A stretch of 64,000 nt of DNA from Symsagittifera roscoffensis (lineage: Eukaryota; Xenacoelomorpha; Acoela; Convolutidae), in NCBI RefSeq assembly GCF_963678635.1, contig NC_087069.1, positions 56,071,175-56,135,174 of the forward strand, given 5' to 3'. The notes beneath the pieces are model-generated. The model was not told where the DNA came from and made no database searches. It was given only the letters and a program-made list of their open reading frames with translations. A program made the position numbers and the translations under genes. Shown here one piece after another: positions 27,065 to 37,975 of this stretch; the first letter of the stretch is position 1; every line of letters starts with the position of its first letter.

Positions 27065-28832
27065 CTAATCGTCGGTGAAGAATCCGTGGAGAAAAAGGTC
27101 GTGGATGATGTCTGATGAGGTTAGTAGTTTAGCTAGCAAACGAACGATGTGTTTAGTATGAAGAAGTGGCCAAAGCAACTCGAGTGCTTTAATGATGTTG
27201 TGCTCTTCAGCGCTAGGTGAGAGTTCATACGGTGTGTTTTGAATAAGGTTATAGAGTTTGATTATATCGAGTGTCAATATGAATTCTAGGATTGGGACTT
27301 CAACGGCCTGGAGAAATTCGTGTGAGACGATTAGTGGGCGGGATTCGTCTACGTTTAAAAGTTTGGTTAGGGACAGAAGATATACATCTGGGTGATGGGA
27401 TCATAATTTCGGAGAATGCCTTGTAGGTTAGTGTTTTTAATACAATAGGTGAACTTAAGAAAAAATGGTGAGGTGTATTTAGAGTTAATGTATTGGTATC
27501 TGTGGTGAAGTTGTCGTGCTGTTGTATTGAGGATGTAATGGTGTTGGATGAACTGGTAGTAAATGTACGTGTGTGTTTGTTTAGTTCGTAAGATGACTTC
27601 GTGTGAACAGTACAAATCATGTTCTTTGGGAAAGAGGAAATGAAAGGTTAGTGAGAAGAGGTTAAATTTGTTAAAGTATGAATCATAAGAATGAATTTTA
27701 CGTAGAGCTGCTGAGATAACGTTGTCGTATTTTTATTTGAGAGGTTGAGGTTGAATGTGTTTGGGTTTTTGATGAAAATTTTTTCTGTTAGTTGGGGGTT
27801 AGCAAATGGGTCGTTGTTTAGAAAGATGTCTTCATTAGGCCGTATGATGTTATGATCGTAATAATCGAAAGAGTATTCATTAGATTTGGGTGCGGTGAAT
27901 TTGATTGGTGATTGTCTGTACCTATCTGTGTGAATTGTTTTGGGGTCAGTGCTGTTGTTAGAAGATAGAGTTGGGTACTGCATACTTCGTTGTCATGAGG
28001 GGTGTTAAATAGTGGCAATGATAGTGGATTAGTAAAGTGATAGAATGATGTCCATGAATATGTAGAGTATAATACGTGCTCGCTTACATAATTAGGTTTT
28101 TCGTCATTGGGGTCTGAATGGAAGTATGTGTACTGGGGGAAAAGGGGTAAACCTTTGGAGAAATTTTTTTGTGTTAGTGTGAAGTGGATGGTTGACAAAT
28201 GCTGTGGATGTTCCTTGGTTAGATGGGAATGGAGTATTTGGGAATTTTCTTTTAAAAGTTTGGTAAGCTCGGTTTGTACCTGAGGATGGGGTTGATGAGG
28301 AAGTCGCGTTTTGCGAAGGGGTACAATGTGAAGAGGAGTTGGGGTTGATGGCTTGGATGATATTATAGATTGTGAGAGTTGGTGGATGGTCAGTGTTTGA
28401 GGGTGTTGTAATTGTTTTTGCAGTGTGATGAAGTTACCAAGGTCGTCTGATGTTTGCGTGTTTTCAGAGTCGTTGTTATGGGACGGTTCACTGTTTAGGG
28501 GGGAATGTATGGGTGTCACATTTGAAATGGAAGAGGGAGGGGAAGGGGGTTCAATTTTGACTTGGGATTGAATAGGCTGAAAGTGAGGTTGTGAAAATAT
28601 AGACGGGCTGGGCTGGGTTCAGAGTTGGCAAATTCTTCGGGGGTTTCGATATCGGAGTTATTGAATTGGGAGATAGTGTTGTATACTGTTGTGTTGGAAT
28701 TAGTGTCTGATTCCATGCTGAATGAAGTTTTATCATGAGGTGATTGAGGTGGGGGGAAAGCAAAAACAAGGATGATGGGGAGGTTGTTCTGGAGAATGGC
28801 TGGATGGGAAAATGATCGATGGAGGGATCCAA
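27065..28832 (-). pseudogene. Accessory coding region downstream of the envelope-like region (unknown function, broken)
   Basis: The minus strand here carries the longest open frame of the element, 233 codons at 27818-28519. Overlapping frames lie at 28551-28832, 28516-28716, 27648-27983, 27300-27620 and 27065-27277. Composition is Pro/Ser/Thr/Asn/His-rich in the first part, then more ordinary. A probable frameshift near 27980 joins the 233-codon frame to the one at 27648-27983. The last small frame (27065-27277, 70 codons) is Leu-rich with an acidic end. I recognise no domain. Position between envelope and LTR suggests an accessory gene of the element, or cargo taken up by it. Confidence 0.4.
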
Positions 28833-29059
28833 CTTGGCGGCTTATCGTGAGCTAAAAAGATTTGAGAACAAAAGTTAGTGGTATGTGGTTGCTTTCTAAT
28901 TTGTTCGTATGTGTCTTCTATATTGGGTTGTTGGGTTATTATGTGTTGAATGGGGCCTTAAGAATAATTAGATCTCGAAGTTATGTGGTCTTTTAGAGCT
29001 ATACTTCTGAAATTTCGTGGTACCAATGATAAGGGATGGTTATGGTTTAGGTTTTGTAG

Positions 29060-30960
29060 TTGTGGTGCTGTAGGTAATGTACTTGTATTATTTTGTGAAT
29101 TGTCATGTGTTTATTGTTGTTGATAGCTTGGTAATTTAGTCTTTTATTTTCGGTTTTCAGATTTACAAAACTAAAAATATTTATCGGTGATATATCTTGT
29201 GGTCTATATTTTTCGCCGTTTAAGTAAATGTAATCTTTTATATCTTTAGAATTTTCGCTATAGTCTTGTGTGTATATGTCTAAAATGCCTGCTGTTTCTG
29301 CGAGTTTGCATAAGGTTTAATCTATGGATTGTCATTGTATTGTGTCCATTTTTTGTAAGTTATTCTTGAAACTGTTGTGTACGTTATGTAGAATATTGGG
29401 ATTCTTTAATAGCATCCATTGTCTTCAAAAACATATAAAGGTGATATTTTGTTTGGTACAACTGTAATACCATAAATTGTTTCCTTCGTAGTCAAAAAAA
29501 TTCGATTTGTTACCTGACAATAAATATCCGGCATAAGGAATTTTAAATACTGCTAGTGCAAGTGATTGTAAAATTTGTGTGCGTTCAAGTTCGCATAGTT
29601 GATGGAGTGTTTCAAGTTCTGTCAAAGACATTTCTTGAAACACTCTACTTATTGTGTAGTCTAATTTCATGTCGAAGTGTATGTCATAGTGAATGGCGCC
29701 AAAATGAGTGTTGTTCATGAGTGATAGTTCTTGTAAACGTGTACTGCTTTGCCTTGTGGTTTAAATTTTCCACCAATGTTTACTGTGTTTTTTAGAATTT
29801 TTTTTGGGACATGAGTTTTCGTCACTGGTTGAGTGAGATGTAGCCATATGATGTATTAATTTTTTCTTGTATTCATGTCGAAAACGTCTTCGTATTCGGC
29901 AAGAATTTTTGAATATTGTGTTTTGTATAGTGGTTTGGTGTGTTAACATGCAAGTTCCGTTTCTGGGTATATTTGGAAACGTGTCAATTTATTTTCTTTA
30001 TTATGAATATTTGTAACTTCATAATTACTTTGTCTGAGTTGATCAGAGTTCACATCTTCAAATGAGATTGATTCAATAAAATGTTTTTGGTGAAATTTCA
30101 TCATTCTAGCGTGTATATTTGCTACCTGAATCGTGGTACAGGTGTCTTCGGGGAACACAACAATGGTTGCTTGTGTGCGTGTACTAGGATGCAGTACCCT
30201 TGGTCGTTTTTGCAAGGGAGTCTGATTCCCTGATAATTTATAGTGTCATCTTTTAAATCTCGTGTTAGTTGTACTTTTTCAAGTTCTATTTTCCAATCAA
30301 AAAACACTATTTCTTGGTACCCTTTATTTTTAGTGTCGGCTTTACAATTTGAGGGTTTGTTTATTCCAATGTGTGGTATCCAAGTTTTGTCATGGAGATC
30401 GTAAGTTAACCTTCCATGTGCTCCGTGGAAGGGAACTTTGTCATCAAGTTTTATATGACCTTGGTATCTTTCAAGTTCGGCTTGATGTGCGGAGTCTGGA
30501 AAAACTTTTCTAATTTCTTGATTGTGCCTTTGTTTGATTTAATTTATAATCGTTCAAGTTCATTATGACAATCGTCAGGGCTGAGATGTCTTTCGATAAT
30601 ACTTTGGTAAAAATATTCATGATCTAGTCTGTTTTTGTTTCCGTTCGAAACTTAGGAACAATGTATTATCTTTTCAGAAAATGTTGCTTTCAATTTATAT
30701 CCAGTTAGTGTTTTAGCTCGTGCTTTTGAGTAAATTGTAGCAATTATGTTTGTTGTTTCAATTGGTTGTGGTTTGGATTCGCAATGAGTGACTTGGTTTA
30801 TTGCATATTTATGTAAAGTTTTTTGTTCATTTTCTTCACAGTCATAATGTGTGACTCGTAAATCCTGGGGACCTGTTCGGGGGCAAGGATTGTTATGATC
30901 GTGTTTTGAGAAAATGAAGAACAAAAGGGTGAGGAGAATTAGTACCTCTAGAAGATACAT
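29060..30960 (-). pseudogene. Envelope-like glycoprotein region, broken
   Basis: A start at 30960 opens with a hydrophobic leader (LEVLILLTLLFFIF) that looks like a signal peptide. A Cys-containing ectodomain-like sequence follows across several frames, with a spaced pair CKNDQGYC near 30200 and, near 29500-29640, CELERTQILQSLALAVF followed by AGYLLSGNKSNFF. The Cys spacing and the last motif remind me of mononegavirus (chuvirus-type) glycoproteins known to have been taken up by animal LTR elements. That is from memory and unverified. Frame changes near 30200 and stops after 29425 show it is not functional. No membrane anchor is evident at its 3' end. Alternatives are another class of viral envelope or a lineage-specific secreted protein. 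Confidence 0.45.
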
Positions 30961-31132
30961 GTGTATGATAGTCCTGAGAATGGATTATAAAAAGTGATAT
31001 ATCCAATTGTCTTTTTTGTGTATCTATCGTATTTGTAGATGATTTCTGTGGTTATAAATGGGGGAGGTAAAGATTGAGCTGTTATATTCGGGGGGGGGGG
31101 GTGCTAGGGATAAAGGATGATGAATTATTTTA

Positions 31133-32089
31133 TTCAGTCTTCTATGATTTCAAATTTTGATGTCAGATTATCCTGTGTAAGTAATTGTATGTTATGTTCT
31201 TGTATATCTTTGTGCATATCTTGTCGATATTGTAATCTGTTTAGTGCCCAGTTGTGTAATCTGTTACTTTTGTGTAGTTCTCCAAATAATGGAGGGGGTG
31301 CTACGAATGTATTCCAATCTAATCGTAAGTGTATGCTATTTGTTGAATTTTCTCTATATCTGGCGTCGAGATTTGTAGGAAAATTTGAGGAAGTGGGGTT
31401 TGTGAGATTTGAGTTAACGAAGAAGTTGAAGGGAGTGAAAGAGATTCTGGTTGTGACAAAGTTGTGTCAGATGAAACGTCTATTGGATCGTTTACTAAAT
31501 TTGGTTCGCCTTGAGTAAAAGCTTGTGTCATCCAAAATGGGAGATGTTCTCTAGTGGCAGGGGGATTGAAAGGGTTTTCTCGGATTTTTTCAGATGTAGG
31601 GGTTGAATCTAAATAATCTGAGGGAATGTTCGATGTGTTTTGTTGTATTCGGGTTTTGGGAGTACTTTGAATTGTGCTACTGGAGAGCTCTATAGGGTTT
31701 AATATTGGTGAATGAGGTATGTTGAATTGAACTCTGTGGGTTTGCAAGTTTCTTTTTCGTCTTGGATGAATAATTTATCTGTTTATTTCGAGCGGGTTTC
31801 GGTTTTGACTTTGGTTTCTTGCTCTATTCAGATCTTGTTGTAGAGGGGGGTAAATAATATATACTGGTTCGTATTGTGGTTTGCTTAGAGATTCTTGGCA
31901 AATTACTGGTTCTAGTGGTTCGGACAATCGTGCGTGTCTTTCTTCAAATGTGTATGAAATGTTTTGGAAAAAGATGCGGGTTGATGATTGGGGGTTATTC
32001 GTTTGACTATTTGTTGGTGTTGGTTGGTATTGGTGGAGGTTCTTGGGACGTTGTTGGTGGGGACTGATATGGGGGTTGTTGATTAGCAA
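31133..32089 (-). pseudogene. Pre-envelope accessory frames, Pro/Ser/Gln-rich
   Basis: Frames at 31775-32089 (104 codons) and 31319-31747 (142 codons), plus a continuation to about 31133 containing LDWNTFVAPPPLFGELHKSN, lie between the membrane-segment frames and the envelope-like region. Composition is rich in Pro, Ser, Gln and Asn, as in disordered or structural proteins, and the last part is more like a folded domain. They probably form one frame broken by stops. No family was recognised. A run of 11 G lies close by, near 31091. Confidence 0.35.
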
Positions 32090-32120
32090 TTTTGGAAACT
32101 GGAAAAATCATTTTTATTTA

Positions 32121-32616
32121 TTAGGAAATCTTGTGTTTTTTGTAATAGTCTTGAATGAAAAGTGTTAAAAGTATTATTGCTAATGCGAAGGTTAGAATAG
32201 CCTTTTTCATACATTTGCATATTGTCATTTTGAGGGATGTTGAAAATGTGAGAAATTTTATAAAAAGAAGAAAAACATCTGTTCTACTGAATAGATGTTG
32301 GAACATTTAGATAGTTATTTGAAATATCGTATCTGAGGAGGTGGTCGTTGATTTTGGAAAAATTAAAGTAGATTTGGATTTGGGCTAGGGAGTAAAACAT
32401 AATGAAAAAACTGCAAAAAATTATCAGGGAGAGGATGAATATTTCTAAAATGTCAGTTATGAAACTTATATATGTTTGAAAAGTTTGAAAGAATGTTCTG
32501 AAATTTGTTGACTGTTCGAGAAAGAAGCTTTTGAAGAAATGATTCGTTTCTTCGAAAAATTTTTCATTTTTCGAGGCTAAAATCGAATGTTTTCGGATTA
32601 TTTATTGGTTTTTTGA
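32121..32616 (-). pseudogene. Two short frames with transmembrane segments
   Basis: From about 32616 to 32284 the minus strand is open for about 90-100 codons. It has a Phe/Thr-rich amphipathic stretch, the hydrophobic segment FILSLIIFCSFFIMFYSL, and about 35 further residues before a TAG. This resembles the membrane-proximal region, anchor and tail of an envelope protein. A second frame (32121-32306) overlaps its end and carries another hydrophobic segment (AILTFALAIILLTLF). If this is an envelope anchor, it lies upstream of the ectodomain-like sequence at 30960-29060, which is the wrong order. No family was identified. Confidence 0.35.
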
Positions 32617-33789
32617 AAGGTGGATTGGATTTTGGCAGTTTTTGATAAAGAAATTTTGGAGGGCTCTTAAGAGTCTTCCTGGTTTTGTTGTTATTTATTG
32701 GAGGATGGGGATTATCTAAGAGATATTCGTACTTTAGAATAAATGATCATGTCCATTTTTTTCTCTAGGCTAATTTAATATTTTTGCCTGAAGGATTTTT
32801 GAGGTCTAAGTTGGACAATATTGTTGATTTTTCTACTGCTTGATAGGGGAGGGTTGTAATATTGAGACTTTGTTTATTTCAGGTGTTTGCTTTTAGCGAT
32901 TTGCTAATTTTTGACCTGTCGTTCCTTTAGTTATAGTTAGAGATTGGCTTGAGGGTGATTGTTTGCCGGCTAAAGAAGTCTTGTTAAAAATGAGGTGATG
33001 ATTCGGAAAAGTTTCTGATGGCTGAATTTGAACTAGTTTGTTGAAGTGCTTTTCAGCATGAGTTTTGAGAAAAAGTTTAGTTTATGAAAATATCTTTAAG
33101 AGGTGAAAACGTTAATTAGTTTCAAAATGATTTCTGAAATTCAACTTTCTTTAAAATTTTAGATTGAGGGATAAACGTTTTGTAAGCTTTTCATGGCTGA
33201 TTTCGAAGTCGCGATGATTGTTTATGTGGAGATTTTTCTTTTTGATCTTGTGGTAAAAATTTTTCTTCTTATTTTCAATTTTTCTTTCTGCTGGAGTTAT
33301 CTTTTTGTTGTCTACATCTTTTGATGTTTGTTTGAGAAGTTCTTTTTCATTTTTGTCTAATGGTTTTTCGATAGGGTTCATATCAGTGCTTTGAATTTTT
33401 CTTGATCTGAATCATTTTGAATAACTTTAATTTCTGTAAAAGAGTATAATTGAGTCAGTTCGCGAAGAGCGTACTCTTTCGGATAATAAGGTAAAAGATT
33501 GTTCCTGTGTGGAACAATTGTTCTTTTGTTTAGGTCTATAAGTTTGTATGTTACATCAGTGGGTTTATAAATTATTTGATGTAGTCCTTTTCGGAGTGGT
33601 ATTAATTTTCTTAGAAGTTCCTTTGTGTTGTAAAATATGGAACTAAACGTACGTTCAGATTTTTAAATTTCTAGCTGGGGTAAATCGAGAGTTTATTTGG
33701 GAGTTAAGATTTTGTCTTTGTAACAAATTTTTTGTTACTTTCTGGTAAATTTCGTTGTGATTTTTATCTCTGTTCAAAATTCATTCGGT
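32617..33789 (-). other. Degenerate region between integrase and the accessory frames
   Basis: It contains a Lys-rich frame at 33151-33381 (77 codons, many Lys/Asn), which may be the end of pol or of another frame. The rest has frequent stops on both strands and holds nothing I recognise. Confidence 0.4.
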
Positions 33790-34560
33790 GTGTGTACCGG
33801 AAGCTAATTTTAAAATCTGTGGGTGATGAAAGTGATCTTCATCGTGGGTATGTAGTGGTAGATTGTAACATGTTGATTCTTTAATGGGTTGGCAATAACC
33901 CTGTGTATTTTTTGAAGAATTTGCTGTTTATTATCGGTTTTCGTGGTTTTTGTTTAAAAAACGATTACATAGGGTGACAGTCCTAAAGTTGTTGTGATTT
34001 GTGAATTATAAGATAAGGAGAATAGTTTCACATCTGTTGACCATTCAGTATATCGTGTGTCATTTCCGTTAGTGATACATCTAATATATTCTTGTAATGA
34101 ACACTTCATGCCTTCGACTCATATATTAGTCCAAGGTGCATGAAATTCACGTGGTTTTATTTAATATTATAGAAGTGGCAAAGAGTAATGATTTCTTTGT
34201 TTATAAATTCAGTGCCATTGTCTGTATAAAGGATTTCGTGTAAACCGAATTTTGCTATCCAGTGTTCATAAAGTGTTGTATATGCATAATGAGCATTACA
34301 ATGAGATACTGGGTTAAGTGCTACGTAGTGTGTGAATGCATCGATTATATCCATTATAAATGAGTTTCCTTCTGAGAATGGTGATATTGGTCCTTTTCTA
34401 TCAATTGAAATTCTGTGATTGAAGTGTAGACTTTGTCCTTTAAAATCTTGTTTTTCTGCTAATTGTTTTTGGTTTGGGTATGGTTTGTTTAATTGACATG
34501 TTAAGCAGTAATTGCATTTTACTTTTATCCAAATTTGTTTAAAATTTGTTTGATTATGTT
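33790..34560 (-). pseudogene. Integrase region of pol, broken
   Basis: The minus strand shows the end of a zinc-binding segment with CNYCLTC near 34490-34530. A catalytic core follows, with ISIDRKGP (first Asp), FIMDIIDAFTHYVALNP, and TDNGTEFINKE (second Asp). After in-frame stops near 34140-34157, a degenerate continuation keeps the E-containing segment and a YN...SPY motif. This is the DDE integrase that inserts the DNA copy into the host genome. The stops mean this copy cannot make an intact enzyme. Confidence 0.8.
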
Positions 34561-35149
34561 TTCTCTGCTCCTGAATGTCCTTTAGTGTGTAAAGAGTGAG
34601 AGGTATTAAAAGCTATAAGCATCATACTTAAAGTTAGGCAGGGTACTTTGATATCAGATGTTTGATTTTCTAGAATTTCTGTGTTTTTGTTGATAGAGGT
34701 ATTGTTAAGTTTTCTAAAACATCTAAGAAGGGTTTTATTTCTAGAATGGTGGCATAGGCTTTATTTGGCTTGGTTTTGTATTTGTGCCAAAATTTTAATA
34801 ACTGTTGTTGCTTTTGATGTTTCTTTAATAATTCGAGTGTTTATTTTTCTGTTATTGGGAGAAAAATGTTTTCAATTTCTTCTTTTGATTGAGAAATTGT
34901 ATCTTGTGGGTCATAAAGGTTAAAAATATGGTTTATTGTATATTTTGAATCATTATTTGCTGGGCCTGATAAATTTATATTATCAGTGAGGTTTTCTTTT
35001 TCTATTAAAGGTAATATATCTTTTTTTATATATTTTTTGTTTGAATGGTTTCTGCTCACTGTTGTTTTTTCCATGAAGAATTTGGTATCTGTTTGAATGT
35101 AGATTTTCCTAGTAGGTCCACTTCGTAGTGATTGTTTTGACAATCTAGA
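34561..35149 (-). other. pol spacer between RNase H and integrase
   Basis: The minus-strand frame 34841-35143 (100 codons), with Lys/Ser/Asn-rich sequence and no motif I recognise, lies where gypsy-type elements have the linker between RNase H and the integrase zinc domain. Confidence 0.4.
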
Positions 35150-35835
35150 AATAGTGGAAAAAATTGTAGATTATTTATTTGTGATTGGTCTATGTCAGTT
35201 TTTACTGCATATTTGCATTTTAATCTTGGTGAAGTTTCATCTTTTGCAAGGAAAAATTTAATATTTTGTGGTTTTTCAACTGTTTTTTTCTTGTTAACAA
35301 TTCAGGTGGTCTATTTCTACTGAGAATATTGGTTAGTGCGAGGTTTTTCCTGCTGTTCAAACTATATGTAAGCTTGGGAGTTTCAATAAAATTAGTTGAA
35401 GTCTATAAACTCTATGGTTTGGGTTTGATTTCTGTGTAAAAAGAAAGATTATTGGTTTATGAACTGTAAATAAAACTGTTGGATGTTTAGATCCAAGTAT
35501 TAAAAGTTCATATTCTGTAAGTTCTATATTATGGCTGTGTATTCTCTCATAAGAGTAGAGGGTCTAAGTTCAGCTTGTGTGACTAGTCTAGAGTTTGCGG
35601 AAATGAGGTTCATTTTATATGTTCCATTGTGAGATTGTAATAATGCTGCGCCGATGCCAAAGTTTGAGGCGTCGCACATGGCATAAAATGGTTGGTCGGG
35701 ACCTGGAATCATGTTTGATACTTGTTCAGTGAGAAGAGCTTTCATTTCTTCAAATCGTTTCTGATGTTCTGTTGTCCATTCAAAATTATTCTGCTGTCTA
35801 AGGATATTGTAGAATGGTCTTAAGTATAACTGCAT
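35150..35835 (-). pseudogene. RT connection and RNase H region of pol
   Basis: The frame 35524-35835 includes NFEWTTEHQKRFEEMKALL and FYAMCDASNFGIGAALLQ, the typical junction of gypsy RT with RNase H, where the CDAS Asp is the first catalytic residue. It degrades RNA in RNA:DNA hybrids during reverse transcription. The downstream part to about 35150 is frame-broken. Confidence 0.8.
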
Positions 35836-36700
35836 TTTTTATACGTATTTACTTAAGAAGTTTGACATTCCAAGAAATTTTTGTATTTTCTTTTTATTCG
35901 AAGGTGGTTGGAGTTTTTGGTTTGCATCTATGCGAGATTTTAATGGTGTTTTAATAGTGTGTATTTCTATAATATGTCCAAGGAATTTTACTCATGTTAG
36001 AAAAAAAGGTGGTTTATCCGGGGCTGCTTTCATGTTTTCTTCTAAAAAAATTGGATGATATTTTTCTAAGACAATGAACATTTCGTCTTTTGTTTTTGAT
36101 TACATAAAAACATCGTCTAAATACGTGATTGCATTTTTATTGAATATTAGTGGTCTGAAAGTTTTAATCATAAAGGCTGAAAATGCTGCTGATCCCATGG
36201 AAATTCCATAGAAAAATCTGTTATATTCGTATTGTTGATTTCCAATAACCAATTGAGTTAATCGTCTGGATTTCTCATCTAACGGCAGTTGATTATATGC
36301 ACTATTCATATCTAGTGTTGTGAATATTTTACCGTTTATTTTTGTGAGGATTACTTGAATTGGTTCAATAGGCCAATTAGTGAATTGAAGTATCTTGCAT
36401 CCAGAACTATTTTCAATGATTCTCCTTTTGCTAAAATGATAACGCGGTTTATGAACGTGTTACTTTTGGGCTGTTCTTCTTTATTTACTGGAGAAATGAT
36501 TTCATATTGTTCTAGTATTTCAAGTAATCTGTTAACTTTGTCTTGTAAGTGAATTGGGACTTTACTTGCTCGTTGATTTTCGAAAACTGCATCAACTTTT
36601 AGAGGTAAATTTAATGGTGAATTTACTTTTCCAACATCAAATTTAGATGTTGCGTCAACTTTTTTTTGGTGTTTTAGTAGTAAGTCAGCTAATTGTTCAA
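35836..36700 (-). pseudogene. Reverse transcriptase region of pol, broken
   Basis: Reading on the minus strand: a fingers motif with VIILAKGESLKIVLDARYFN near 36380-36440, then stops near 36350, then NSAYNQLPLDEKSRRLTQL and FFYGISMGSAAFSAFM. The catalytic box YLDD is at 36112-36123, followed within four codons by a TAA. Motif order is that of gypsy-like RT. YLDD in place of the common YVDD/YIDD is an accepted variant. Further stops near 36000 and 35850 separate it from RNase H. Confidence 0.85.
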
Positions 36701-37012
36701 ATTCTTATTGTGTTATCTGAGAGTGTTGAAAATTAAACATTGTTAAGAATTTTTGTTGTTCTTCCGTGTATTTTGATATTTGAAAAAATTGGTTTGAAGT
36801 AGGCTGTCCTTGTGACATAATCTGTGTTTCGTTTTTCATTACTTAAAAAATTATTAATTGACACCTCTTCGTTAAGAATTGTTGATTGACATATATCCAA
36901 TAGTTGTAAAAATTTATATACTCTATACACTATTTTTTTGGGAGGAATTGTTGCGTTAGTTTCAAAATAACCTAATAGTCCTAGAGGTAGGGTGATTTTA
37001 AATGGAGAGTTG

Positions 37013-37043
<31 letters not shown>
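37013..37043. repeat. (TA)n microsatellite
   Basis: About 14 TA units lie between the protease and RT regions of the element. They cut through the pol reading frame, so they arose after the copy stopped being functional or lie in a non-coding spacer. Confidence 0.85.
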
Positions 37044-37048
<5 letters not shown>

Positions 37049-37279
37049 TATAACTGAGTATGAGTCTTTCATGTATTTGATAGATGAAATTGTTACTCGG
37101 AAAGTTATATGAATTGGTCTGAATTGAAGGTCAGATATAAAGGGATGTTGTTTATTTTGTTCTTTATCAGGATGGTGAACGTGTTTGATTGAGAAGTTAT
37201 ACACATAACCTGATAGTGGTTTCAGGTGTTTCCGTTCCTGATTGTATACGGGGTAAAATTTAGAGAAAAATGGTGGTTG

Positions 37280-37720
37280 TTTGTTTCATCTTTGAAAAAA
37301 TGTTAAAGCTGTGTTTTTCATTCTTGTGTATTTATATTTTATATGATTTCTGCTATTAAAAATATTTGTATTTGGTATATATTTATTAATAAATGGTATT
37401 CCAATGATTTTATATTTTATATCTGTGATGTGGAAGGTTTGTTTAAAAGGTTTGCTCATGAGTTTTTTTTGTTCCATTGTTCGATTGGGAACAATGAAAA
37501 GTTGGATTTTTCCATAATTCGTTGAGGTTATTCCTTGTGCGGTTGCTAGTTTGCTTGTTGTTTTCAAGGGTATTAATTTTGGATGTAGAATTTTTATTTC
37601 ATTCCAAGTGGGAATGTTGATGATATTTGATTTTGCTCCGGAATCTATTAAAAAATCTAGTGCAATAGTCTGGTGTTTGAAATTGTTTGGACTTTGGACT
37701 TTCTAAAAGAAGTGGGCGGT
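37280..37720 (-). pseudogene. Retropepsin-type aspartic protease region
   Basis: LDFLIDSGAKSNII, with the active-site DSGA at 37634-37645, is followed about 80 residues later by KIIGIPFI, the second conserved motif of retroviral-type proteases. It would cut the Gag and Gag-Pol polyproteins. The frame is open across this domain. The start and the junction to Gag are not clear. Confidence 0.75.
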
Positions 37721-37975
37721 CCAGATTTTTTCTCTTTGTAGCGGCGGTTCTTTAGGTATGTTTTGATAACTGTTATTTGAGCTTGAGCATTCTGTGGGTT
37801 TTTCTTCCGTTATTTCTTCTAATGTTTTTTTCTATTTTTTCCTTTGTTTATTACTGGTTATAGGTCTTGTATGATAGTTCAAAAGAAATTGATCATGGTT
37901 TTGATAGATATGAGAATATATTGATTGTTCGTATATAGTATGTGCGTAGTCATTTTCAACGTGTATCGTGTTAAG

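Noticed and set aside
31117-31518. A 133-codon + strand frame
   Set aside because: It is antisense to Pro/Ser-rich minus-strand frames of the element and looks like their shadow.
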